Shown: piece by piece, positions 57,448 to 64,000 of the stretch
Numbering within the stretch: position 1 is the stretch's first letter
Layout: every line of letters begins with the position of its first letter
From: Spirosoma endophyticum
GTDB taxonomy: Bacteria; Bacteroidota; Bacteroidia; Cytophagales; Spirosomataceae
Assembly: GCF_900112365.1 (NCBI RefSeq)
Contig: NZ_FOLQ01000001.1
Coordinates: forward strand, 1,178,001 to 1,242,000
Direction: 5' to 3'
Length of the DNA stretch: 64,000 nt
Notes under the pieces: model-generated
Seen by the model: only the letters and a program-made list of their open reading frames with translations
The model's database searches: none
What the model was told of the DNA's origin: nothing
Position numbers and translations under genes: made by a program

Positions 57448-58711
57448 CGAAATCCTCGAACAGCATCGCCAGGAACTACACACGCACCTCACGCAGGAAT
57501 TACTCCCTTTTTGGATGACCCGTACCGCCGATCAGGCTCATGGCGGCTACATTACCCATTTTGATCAATTCGGCGAGGACTCGGGCGAAGATGAAAAATC
57601 GCTCATTGCCCAAACCCGCTCGATTTATACCTATGCGTCGGCGCACCGCGCGGGTTATGGTGATGGTGCCCTGGCCGATCTGGCCCGTCACGGCGTCGAT
57701 TATCTGATTGATCGGATGTGGGATAACGAACACGGTGGTTTTTACTGGATGACAAACCGCAAAGGCGAGGTGCTGGACGACCAGAAAATCGTGTATGGGC
57801 AAAGTTTCGCGATTTACTGCCTGAGCGAATATACGCTCGCCACCGGTGATCCGCGCGGGCTTGAGTACGCGCAAAAAGTGTTCGATCTGTTGCAGAAATA
57901 CACGTCTGATACGTGTTACGGTGGCTATTTTGAGATGTTTCATCGTGACTGGACGTTAAAAGGACCGGGTTCGGCGGGGGGAGATCGCAAAACGCTCGAC
58001 GCTCATATGCACTTGATGGAAGCGTTCACTACGTTGTATGAGTGCTCTGGACAGTCCATTCATCGCCGAAAACTACAGGAAGTAATTGATTTGCTGGTTG
58101 GCAAAATCATGCATCCCACCTATGGAACGGGCGTTCCCCAATTCTGGGCCGACTGGCGGGTGGCACCCCAGATTAAATTCGACGTTATCTGGGGGTGGGA
58201 CCGTTTCACCGAAGATGGTGTTAAACGGGAAGCCGAAGACAATACAAGTTATGGCCATAACGCCGAATTTGCCTGGCTGCTACTCCACGCGCTTGACATA
58301 CTCGAAACGCCCCCCGAAACGTACCGTTCTCACCTGCAAAAACCACTTTCACACGCATTAACGTACGGAATCGACTGGGCCTACGGCGGTGTGTATGTGG
58401 AAGGTTCGCACGGTGGCGTCGTCTATGACCGCGAAAAGGAGTTCTGGCAGCAAGCCGAAATGCTCATCGGGTTACTGGATGCCTATCTACTTTTCGGCGA
58501 CGATACATACTGGAAAGCCTACGAAGCCGTTCACCGCTTTGTGATGGACAGAATGGTGAACCATCCCGTGGGAGAATGGTGGCCGCTCATGACCCGGCAG
58601 GGTGTCCCAATCTGGACGCACATGAGCCACTCCTGGAAAATCAATTACCATACAGTACGTTCGATGGTGCAATCGATTAAACGGCTGGACAAGCTTATGG
58701 CGAGAGAATAA
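57440..58711 (+). CDS. AGE family epimerase/isomerase
   Basis: The 423-residue (alpha/alpha)6-barrel enzyme belongs to the N-acylglucosamine 2-epimerase family, which includes cellobiose 2-epimerases and mannose isomerases. Candidate catalytic histidines lie in YGHNAEFAW and SHSWKINYH. The start ATG lies inside the kinase gene's last codons. Epimerisation then phosphorylation of a sugar is a reasonable reading of the pair; the sugar cannot be named. It converges with the acyl-CoA dehydrogenase gene, 28 bp apart. Confidence 0.9.
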   Translation: MTNEILEQHRQELHTHLTQELLPFWMTRTADQAHGGYITHFDQFGEDSGEDEKSLIAQTRSIYTYASAHRAGYGDGALADLARHGVDYLIDRMWDNEHGGFYWMTNRKGEVLDDQKIVYGQSFAIYCLSEYTLATGDPRGLEYAQKVFDLLQKYTSDTCYGGYFEMFHRDWTLKGPGSAGGDRKTLDAHMHLMEAFTTLYECSGQSIHRRKLQEVIDLLVGKIMHPTYGTGVPQFWADWRVAPQIKFDVIWGWDRFTEDGVKREAEDNTSYGHNAEFAWLLLHALDILETPPETYRSHLQKPLSHALTYGIDWAYGGVYVEGSHGGVVYDREKEFWQQAEMLIGLLDAYLLFGDDTYWKAYEAVHRFVMDRMVNHPVGEWWPLMTRQGVPIWTHMSHSWKINYHTVRSMVQSIKRLDKLMARE

Positions 58712-58739
58712 ACGTAAGACGAATAATAGACCCAACATC

Positions 58740-60023
58740 TTATTCAACCGCTGCCTGATCAGCCATCATTTGGCGGAACTGGCGCAGTTCGCGCGCTTTT
58801 TGTTTGACGTCCAGGCCGTATTTTTTCAGGATACTGATCGCTAAATTTTGCTTGTGCACCTCATCGGCACCATCCCAGATGCGGGCACCGCGTTCGTGGC
58901 GATACATAGCGGACAGGACTGTATCGTCCGTAACGCCAAGTGCGCCGTGCACCTGAATTGCCCGGTCCAGCACGCGCAGAAAGGCATTTGCTACGTAGAA
59001 CTTAATGGCTGACACCGCATCACGGACGTTGCTCACGCCGACCGTGTCGATCATGTAGGCCGTATTGAGTACGTAGAGCCGACAGGCGTCAATCTCGGCG
59101 CGGCTTTCGGCAATGAAATCCTGAATAAACTGCTTTTCGCCCAGCATCACGCCGTCTTCAATTTCGCGTGTAGCTGCCCGTTTGCACATAAGGTCCATCG
59201 CCTTTTCGGCATTGCCAATCCAGCGCATGCAATGATGCACCCGCCCCGGTCCAAGTCGCTCCTGCGCTAACCGGAAACCCAGGCCTTCGCCCGCAATGAC
59301 GTTCGAAACCGGTACCCGGCAATTGGTATAGGTTACCTCGGCGTGGCTAAACCAGCCTTCGCCCGCTTCGCCAAAAACGGGAATGTTTCGTTCGATGGTA
59401 AAGCCGGGGGTGTCAGTCGGGACAATGATCATGCTGGCGCGTTGGTGCGGTGCCGCATCGGGATTGGTCACCGCCATCACCACGGCAAACGCAGCTCCAT
59501 CGGCTGAGGAGGTAAACCATTTGCGGCCATTGATAACGTAGTGATCTCCCGCGCCGGCGTTCCGGTCACGGACGGCCATCGTACTCATCCGGGTTGGGTT
59601 GGAGCCTGCAAAGTCGGGTTCGGTCATTGAGAAACAGGAGCGAATTTCACCCGCCATCAGCGGTTTCAGATACCGTTCCTTCAGCTCATCTGACGCGAAT
59701 TTGTGAAGCAGTTCCGTATTGCCAATATCAGGCGCCTGACAACCAAAAACGTAGTGACCGAAGAACGGCGCATGGGCCAATGCCTCGCTAATCTGTCCGA
59801 ATTCGCAAAGGGTTAAACCATGTCCTCCCTCCTTTTCAGACAGGTGCAATCCCCACAAACCGGATGCTTTGACTTTTTCGCGTTTTTGATCGAGAAGCGG
59901 AATTAACGCACCAAGATTCTGGTGCGAGAAACCGTCTTCCAGCGGAATTAACTCTGTTTCAACAAATTCGCGAACTCGTGCCAACAACGGCCGGATACGT
60001 TCGGTGGTGAAAATCGTTTCCAT
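58740..60023 (-). CDS. Acyl-CoA dehydrogenase (ACAD11-like)
   Basis: The 427-residue FAD enzyme oxidises acyl-CoA to enoyl-CoA. It shows the conserved CFSMTEPDFAGSNPTRM (FAD site), GRKWFTSSADGA and a C-terminal end with QVHGALGVTDDTVLSAMYRH and GADEVHKQ. It is nearest to long-chain ACAD10/ACAD11-type enzymes. The ATG at 60023 is preceded by a clear AGGAGA 6 bp upstream, which decides it over an in-frame start at 60047. The APH-like kinase at 52700 is the likely functional partner. Confidence 0.94.
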   Translation of the reverse strand: METIFTTERIRPLLARVREFVETELIPLEDGFSHQNLGALIPLLDQKREKVKASGLWGLHLSEKEGGHGLTLCEFGQISEALAHAPFFGHYVFGCQAPDIGNTELLHKFASDELKERYLKPLMAGEIRSCFSMTEPDFAGSNPTRMSTMAVRDRNAGAGDHYVINGRKWFTSSADGAAFAVVMAVTNPDAAPHQRASMIIVPTDTPGFTIERNIPVFGEAGEGWFSHAEVTYTNCRVPVSNVIAGEGLGFRLAQERLGPGRVHHCMRWIGNAEKAMDLMCKRAATREIEDGVMLGEKQFIQDFIAESRAEIDACRLYVLNTAYMIDTVGVSNVRDAVSAIKFYVANAFLRVLDRAIQVHGALGVTDDTVLSAMYRHERGARIWDGADEVHKQNLAISILKKYGLDVKQKARELRQFRQMMADQAAVE

Positions 60024-60110
60024 AGTTTTCTCCTGTAGGGCAGGCAAATTATATCATTTTTCACTACCAAAATACAGGCGGCCTAAAAGTGACAGATACT
60101 ACGTTCAACA

Positions 60111-61007
60111 CTACGTATCCAACACCTCACTCCTACCCTGTAACCCACCCGTATGAACAGCCACTACCGTCGCGTCCTCGGGGAAGTAGCCGTTACGGGC
60201 CAAGTCGTAAATACCGTAAAGCATTTTACCGGTATAAACCTGCTCCAGAAGTACCCCCGTTTTTTGCTCAAACGCCCGGATAAAATTTATCAGATCGGGC
60301 GTGGTTTTGGCATAGCCACCAAAATGATACGTAGTTATGGGCAGCCATCTTTCAGATTTGGCTGCTTCAATGATTTTGAGTGCCATAAATCCCAATACTT
60401 GCGTCTCGTTAGTTGCTGAAAGAGCCAGACCACTTACCGTACCGCCCGTGCCAACCGGGCAACAGACGTAGTCAGGTTCGTAGTCTAGCTGTTTGATGAT
60501 TTCGGGAAGGATTTCAGCCGTACCCTGAATGGCCAACTCATTCGATCCACCTTCGGGTATGACGTAGCAAGGACCGAATTTCGTGCGTAAAGCAGCGATA
60601 AAATCCGGCGTGTCTTTCTGCCGATAGTCATTTCGGGAGACAAAATGCAGGTGCATACCACATGACTCGCAGAACGCCAATGTTCGATTTCGGGGTAACA
60701 GAGCGAGTTCTTCACCCCGCATAACACCAATAGTCTGAAAACCAAATAACTTTCCGGCCGCAGCCGTTGCAAATAAGTGATTAGAATAGGCTCCACCAAA
60801 CGTCAGTAACCTAGTAAAACCCTGATCCTGAGCAGCCAGAAGATTATATTTGAGTTTCCGCCACTTATTCCCTGACACCTGCGGATGTAGTAAATCATCC
60901 CGTTTCAGAAACAATCGGATTGGTACGGCTTCTGGGAATGGGTTATCAAGCCATTGAACCGGCGAATTACCCATCAATTCGGCTAGCTGCCGGTCAAGTT
61001 CGTTCAT
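60111..61007 (-). CDS. D-cysteine desulfhydrase/ACC deaminase family PLP enzyme
   Basis: The 298-residue PLP enzyme of the TrpB-like fold matches the 1-aminocyclopropane-1-carboxylate deaminase/D-cysteine desulfhydrase group. The PLP lysine is in VSGNKWRKLKYNL (Lys near residue 48) and a nucleophile-like stretch FGGAYSNHL follows. The family has few true ACC deaminases; D-cysteine breakdown is more usual. A -7 element (61033-61040) lies 26 bp upstream, beside the divergent rluD-type promoter. Confidence 0.9.
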   Translation of the reverse strand: MNELDRQLAELMGNSPVQWLDNPFPEAVPIRLFLKRDDLLHPQVSGNKWRKLKYNLLAAQDQGFTRLLTFGGAYSNHLFATAAAGKLFGFQTIGVMRGEELALLPRNRTLAFCESCGMHLHFVSRNDYRQKDTPDFIAALRTKFGPCYVIPEGGSNELAIQGTAEILPEIIKQLDYEPDYVCCPVGTGGTVSGLALSATNETQVLGFMALKIIEAAKSERWLPITTYHFGGYAKTTPDLINFIRAFEQKTGVLLEQVYTGKMLYGIYDLARNGYFPEDATVVAVHTGGLQGRSEVLDT

Positions 61008-61013
61008 AATCCG

Positions 61014-61021
61014 TACTTTTG
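61014..61021 (+). promoter_or_regulatory. -7 promoter element of the pseudouridine synthase gene
   Basis: TACTTTTG is an exact TAnnTTTG match, 59 bp before the GTG start. It lies next to the oppositely oriented element at 61033-61040. Confidence 0.45.
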
Positions 61022-61032
61022 TTGATTCATTA

Positions 61033-61040
61033 CAAACCTA
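61033..61040 (-). promoter_or_regulatory. -7 promoter element of the PLP enzyme gene
   Basis: On the minus strand it reads TAGGTTTG, an exact TAnnTTTG match. Together with the plus-strand element 12 bp away it makes a compact, face-to-face divergent promoter region. Confidence 0.45.
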
Positions 61041-61080
61041 TACGATTTTCAAAAGGGGATAGGTTTTTGGCAGAAAAACA

Positions 61081-62115
61081 GTGGCAGAAACGGAAGACGA
61101 ATTTTCAGAGGACGAGGAATTATACGAACACCATCGCATTGTGGTGGATAAAGGCCAGAGCTTATTACGGATTGACCGCTTCCTGATGGATCGGCTACAA
61201 AACGCTACCCGCACTAAACTTCAGGCAGCTATTGATGCCGAATCGGTGCGGGTGAACGATAAGCCGACCAAAGCCAGCTACAAAATCAAGCCGTCAGATG
61301 TGATTACGGTTTCGCTGGCGCACCCACCCCGCGAGACCGACATAAAGCCCGAAAATATTCCGTTGAATATTGTCTTCGAGGACGACGACTTGCTGGTAAT
61401 CAATAAGCCCGCAGGTATGGTCGTTCACCCCGCTCATGGCAATTGGGACGGTACGCTGGTGAATGCGCTGGTGTATCATTTCCAGAATTTACCCACCTCG
61501 CGCAACGGCGAAATCAGACCGGGGCTGGTGCATCGAATTGACAAAGACACATCCGGGCTTATGGTGATTGCCAAAACCGAGTTCGCCATGACGCACCTGG
61601 CCCGGCAATTTTACGAACACACCATCGAACGTACGTATAATGCACTCGTCTGGGGAATTCCCAACCCGCCCGATGCCACCATTACCGGTTACATTGGCCG
61701 CTCAGTAAAAGATCGTAAAGTGCAGGTGATTTACGACGATGAAAGCAGGGGAAAATGGTCCGTCACGCACTACAAAATGCTGGAAGATCTGCGCTACGTA
61801 GCACTCATGCAATGCAATCTGGAAACGGGTCGTACGCACCAGATTCGGGCGCATTTCAAGCACATTGGTCATCCGTTATTCAACGATGCCATGTACGGTG
61901 GCGACCGGATTCTCCGCGGCAATTCCGTAGGCAGCTACAAAGCTTTTGTCGAGAACGCCTTTAAATTACTCCCCCGTCAGGCCCTGCATGCCAAATCGCT
62001 TGGCTTTTCTCATCCGCGCACCCGGGAGTGGCTCCAATTTGATTCATTACTACCCGATGATTTTCAGGCCGCACTTTCTAAATGGCAGAAGATAATAGTG
62101 AAGGATGATGAATAA
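61081..62115 (+). CDS. Large-subunit pseudouridine synthase (RluD family)
   Basis: The 344-residue enzyme has an N-terminal S4 RNA-binding domain (about 22-85, LLRIDRFLMDRLQNATRTKL) and a catalytic domain with the signature HRIDKDTSGLMV, whose Asp attacks uridine, and GRTHQIRAHFKHIGHPLF. RluD makes three pseudouridines in helix 69 of 23S rRNA. A GTG start gives MAETEDEFSED. The acidic N-terminal extension is longer than in E. coli. A related imperfect repeat surrounds its stop (62106-62178). Confidence 0.94.
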   Translation: MAETEDEFSEDEELYEHHRIVVDKGQSLLRIDRFLMDRLQNATRTKLQAAIDAESVRVNDKPTKASYKIKPSDVITVSLAHPPRETDIKPENIPLNIVFEDDDLLVINKPAGMVVHPAHGNWDGTLVNALVYHFQNLPTSRNGEIRPGLVHRIDKDTSGLMVIAKTEFAMTHLARQFYEHTIERTYNALVWGIPNPPDATITGYIGRSVKDRKVQVIYDDESRGKWSVTHYKMLEDLRYVALMQCNLETGRTHQIRAHFKHIGHPLFNDAMYGGDRILRGNSVGSYKAFVENAFKLLPRQALHAKSLGFSHPRTREWLQFDSLLPDDFQAALSKWQKIIVKDDE

Positions 62116-62178
62116 TGAACAATTATCTACTAATTTCCTGCCAATGACCATTTTTCATTACACATTATCCATTCATCA
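62106..62178. repeat. Imperfect inverted repeat after the rluD-type gene
   Basis: TGATGAAT (62106-62113) pairs with ATTCATCA (62171-62178), and inner TAATG/CATTA words also match. The words are those of the repeat at 31811-31894. It covers the whole 66-bp spacer and the rluD-type stop codon. Confidence 0.45.
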
Positions 62179-62181
62179 GAT

Positions 62182-62634
62182 ATGATTTCAATTCGTCCCG
62201 GAACCCTTCAAGACATACCAGAAGCCTTCGATTTAGTCATGGAACTGGCTATTTACGAACGAGCAGCCGATCAGGTTACCAATACAGTCGAACAAATGGC
62301 GCTTGACGGCTTTGGCCCGAATCCCCTTTTCGGCATGATCATGGCCGAGGATTCCGATAGTCAGAAAATTGTGGGCATGGCCCTGTACTTTTTTCGTTAT
62401 TCAACCTGGAAAGGTAAACGACTCTACCTGGAAGATATCATTGTTACGGAAGCATTCCGGGGATACGGTGTCGGCAAACTGCTTCTGGATGCTACCATTG
62501 ATATGGCTCACGAAACACAGTGTACAGGTATGATGTGGCAGGTACTCGACTGGAACGAGCCCGCCATTGGCTTCTATCGCCAGTTTGGCACTCGTTTCGA
62601 CGACGGCTGGACGAATTGTCATTTGGACTTCTAG
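62182..62634 (+). CDS. GNAT N-acetyltransferase (diamine acetyltransferase-like)
   Basis: The 150-residue acetyltransferase has the coenzyme-A loop EAFRGYGVGKLLLDA and the SSAT-like end MMWQVLDWNEPAIGFYRQFG. Members acetylate polyamines or other amines. The substrate is not certain. Spacing of 66 bp from the rluD-type gene, filled by an inverted repeat, suggests possible co-transcription. Confidence 0.92.
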   Translation: MISIRPGTLQDIPEAFDLVMELAIYERAADQVTNTVEQMALDGFGPNPLFGMIMAEDSDSQKIVGMALYFFRYSTWKGKRLYLEDIIVTEAFRGYGVGKLLLDATIDMAHETQCTGMMWQVLDWNEPAIGFYRQFGTRFDDGWTNCHLDF

Positions 62635-62727
62635 GCATGGGGCAGAGGAGTACGGGCGTAGGGTAAAATAGCACACCTGCAATTTATGCCCTTTGCCTTC
62701 TGCCCTTCGCCCTTCGCCCAAAAACTC

Positions 62728-62735
62728 TATCTTTG
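62728..62735 (+). promoter_or_regulatory. -7 promoter element before the AsmA-like gene
   Basis: TATCTTTG is an exact TAnnTTTG match, 24 bp before the ATG at 62760. A TTTG at 62692-62695 is too far away to be the -33 partner. Confidence 0.5.
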
Positions 62736-62759
62736 CGCTTTCGAGACTAGTTACTAAGC

Positions 62760-64000
62760 ATGACGGAACGTCAACATAAAGCTCTCCGGATCACTGGATG
62801 GGTGTTTTTGGGTATATTTCTACTAGCCCTGGTGGGCGGTGGTATTGCCTATTCTAAACGCGAAATTCTTCTAAAGACGACACTCGCGAAGGCCATCCGC
62901 AAGGCAAAACGCGATTATAATCTTGATGTTCGCATCGGTTCAGCCAAATTTACGGGGCTAAGTTCGGTAGCGTTTACTGATATTTCGGTCGTTCCAGCCG
63001 ATCGTGACAGCCTGGCACGCATTCAGCGGGTGGAGGTAGCCGTGCGCTTCTGGCCATTGCTGGCCGGCAAAGTTGGTCTGTCGGGCATGACGCTCGAAAA
63101 CGGCTTGATTCAGGTTGTCAAACGAGACTCGCTGACCAACATTGACTTCCTGATTCATCGAAAAAAGAGCGATTCACTACGTACTGAAACAGAAACTACC
63201 AATCGGCGCACGGATTTGTCAGACGTAACGGAAAATCTGATTGACAACATATTATCCAAAATTCCCGATGACCTCAATATTCAGAATCTGGAGTTTCGGG
63301 GAATGGATGACAACGACACAATCAGCCTGCTTACGCAAACGGCGCTTATCAAGAATGAACAAGTTACGTCGACACTGAAGTTAAATGGCAATCTGGCTAC
63401 CTGGCACATAACGGGCACGGCCGATCCTGCCGACCGTGAATATGATCTGGCGCTTTATGCCGAAGATCAGAATGGACGGCCCAAACCCGTTGAACTGCCC
63501 TACATCCAGAAAAAGTACAACCTTAAAGTACAGGTTGATACGCTCCGGGCTGAACTCCGAGACGTCGATCGTTCGGGTGGCGAATTTCGACTTGAAGGGG
63601 CTGGTTCGGTGCGAAATCTACGTATTAACCACCCCGCCATTGCCCGCACCGACGTACTGGTGCAGCGGGCAGCGATGGATGCGAACCTGTTTGTAGGCGA
63701 AAACTTTGTTGGTATTGATAGTTCCTCAACGCTACATCTTGGCACGGTTAGCGCCCGGCCCTTCGTGAAATATACGCTCACACCGGCCAAGCTTTATGAG
63801 GTGCAGCTCCATACTGACCTCATGGATGCCCAATCCCTTTTCAATTCGTTTCCGCAAGGATTGTTTGAGTCGCTGGAAGGTATGCAGGTGGCCGGTAAAC
63901 TTAAATACGATCTGGCGTTTCAGCTAGACACAGCCCTGCCCGATTCCGTAAAATTCAACTCTGGTCTAACGTCTGACGGCTTCAAGGTGCTAAAGATGGG
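62760..64000 (+). CDS. AsmA-like membrane-anchored protein (3' end outside window)
   Basis: The frame is open to the right edge: 413 residues are visible. An N-terminal membrane anchor (ITGWVFLGIFLLALVGGGIA) is followed by a long periplasmic, beta-rich part with the AsmA-like pattern VEVAVRFWPLLAGKVGLSGM and MTLENGLIQVVKRD. Such proteins bridge the periplasm in lipid transport or outer-membrane upkeep. The rest of the gene is needed to place it within the AsmA/YhdP/DUF748 groups. Confidence 0.75.
   Translation, partial: MTERQHKALRITGWVFLGIFLLALVGGGIAYSKREILLKTTLAKAIRKAKRDYNLDVRIGSAKFTGLSSVAFTDISVVPADRDSLARIQRVEVAVRFWPLLAGKVGLSGMTLENGLIQVVKRDSLTNIDFLIHRKKSDSLRTETETTNRRTDLSDVTENLIDNILSKIPDDLNIQNLEFRGMDDNDTISLLTQTALIKNEQVTSTLKLNGNLATWHITGTADPADREYDLALYAEDQNGRPKPVELPYIQKKYNLKVQVDTLRAELRDVDRSGGEFRLEGAGSVRNLRINHPAIARTDVLVQRAAMDANLFVGENFVGIDSSSTLHLGTVSARPFVKYTLTPAKLYEVQLHTDLMDAQSLFNSFPQGLFESLEGMQVAGKLKYDLAFQLDTALPDSVKFNSGLTSDGFKVLKM

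Noticed and set aside
60089..60283. Short plus-strand frame opposite the PLP enzyme end
   Set aside because: Low-complexity Thr/Tyr/Pro composition, mostly antisense to a confident gene, and no conserved motif.
1..64000. CRISPR array, prophage, IS elements, tRNA or rRNA genes
   Set aside because: No direct-repeat array with spacers, phage structural gene, transposase or recognisable RNA gene was seen on either strand. The inverted repeats are single hairpins and not arrays.

Overview
The window looks like a chromosomal segment of a Bacteroidota bacterium of the order Cytophagales, most like Spirosoma and relatives. The grounds are promoter elements of the form TAnnTTTG, few Shine-Dalgarno sequences, a KISTS-type methionyl-tRNA synthetase, a decayed type IX secretion (CHU_C-type) sorting domain, Y_Y_Y two-component sensors, DUF3822 next to coaD and a Bacteroidota-style ccm operon. 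The genus is inferred from gene content. No rRNA, tRNA, CRISPR array, insertion sequence or prophage was seen.

Layout. 1-8.2 kb: a co-directional signalling operon with the end of a HEAT-repeat protein, a large propeller/Y_Y_Y kinase that has lost its phospho-acceptor histidine, a short soluble kinase that has it, a receiver-SpoIIE phosphatase and a bestrophin channel. 8.3-13.7 kb: two small lipoproteins, a cysteine desulfurase, an MscS channel, an exported protein and a TPR protein. 13.8-16.4 kb: an AT-rich, overlapping pair encoding an OLD-like ATPase and a TOPRIM-like protein, followed by an overlapping NAD-dependent epimerase. 16.5-23.6 kb: metG, a Gfo/Idh oxidoreductase-DUF2264 pair and an MsbA-like ABC exporter. 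23.6-27.6 kb: an orphan LuxR-type HTH protein and a converging TPR kinase/NarL-type regulator pair, flanked by two copies of a ~46-bp element. 27.6-42 kb: housekeeping genes (CorC-like protein, Nudix proteins, coaD, DUF3822, CBS protein, RecD-like helicase, htpG, rhodanese, bestrophin, dapF, rplS, nnrE/nnrD) and a broken gene at 34.8-35.2 kb.

42-51 kb: feoA-feoB, a TSUP permease and a cytochrome c maturation cluster ccmB-C-D-E-F. A RelE/ParE-like toxin-antitoxin pair sits between ccmE and ccmF, joined by three successive ATGA overlaps. 51-64 kb: a second CorC-like protein, an aminoglycoside-phosphotransferase-like kinase, a membrane-bound dehydrogenase with a cytochrome c domain, a PfkB kinase-AGE epimerase pair, an acyl-CoA dehydrogenase, a D-cysteine desulfhydrase/ACC deaminase homologue, an RluD-type pseudouridine synthase, a GNAT acetyltransferase and the start of an AsmA-like protein.

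Many short spacers hold long inverted repeats that do not look like ordinary terminators. They fall into a few sequence families and form a second layer of organisation. The most unusual points are the toxin-antitoxin pair inside the ccm operon, the split OLD/TOPRIM pair, the histidine-less sensor kinase next to an intact kinase, the CxxxY-type CcmE and the repeated element around the TPR-kinase module.
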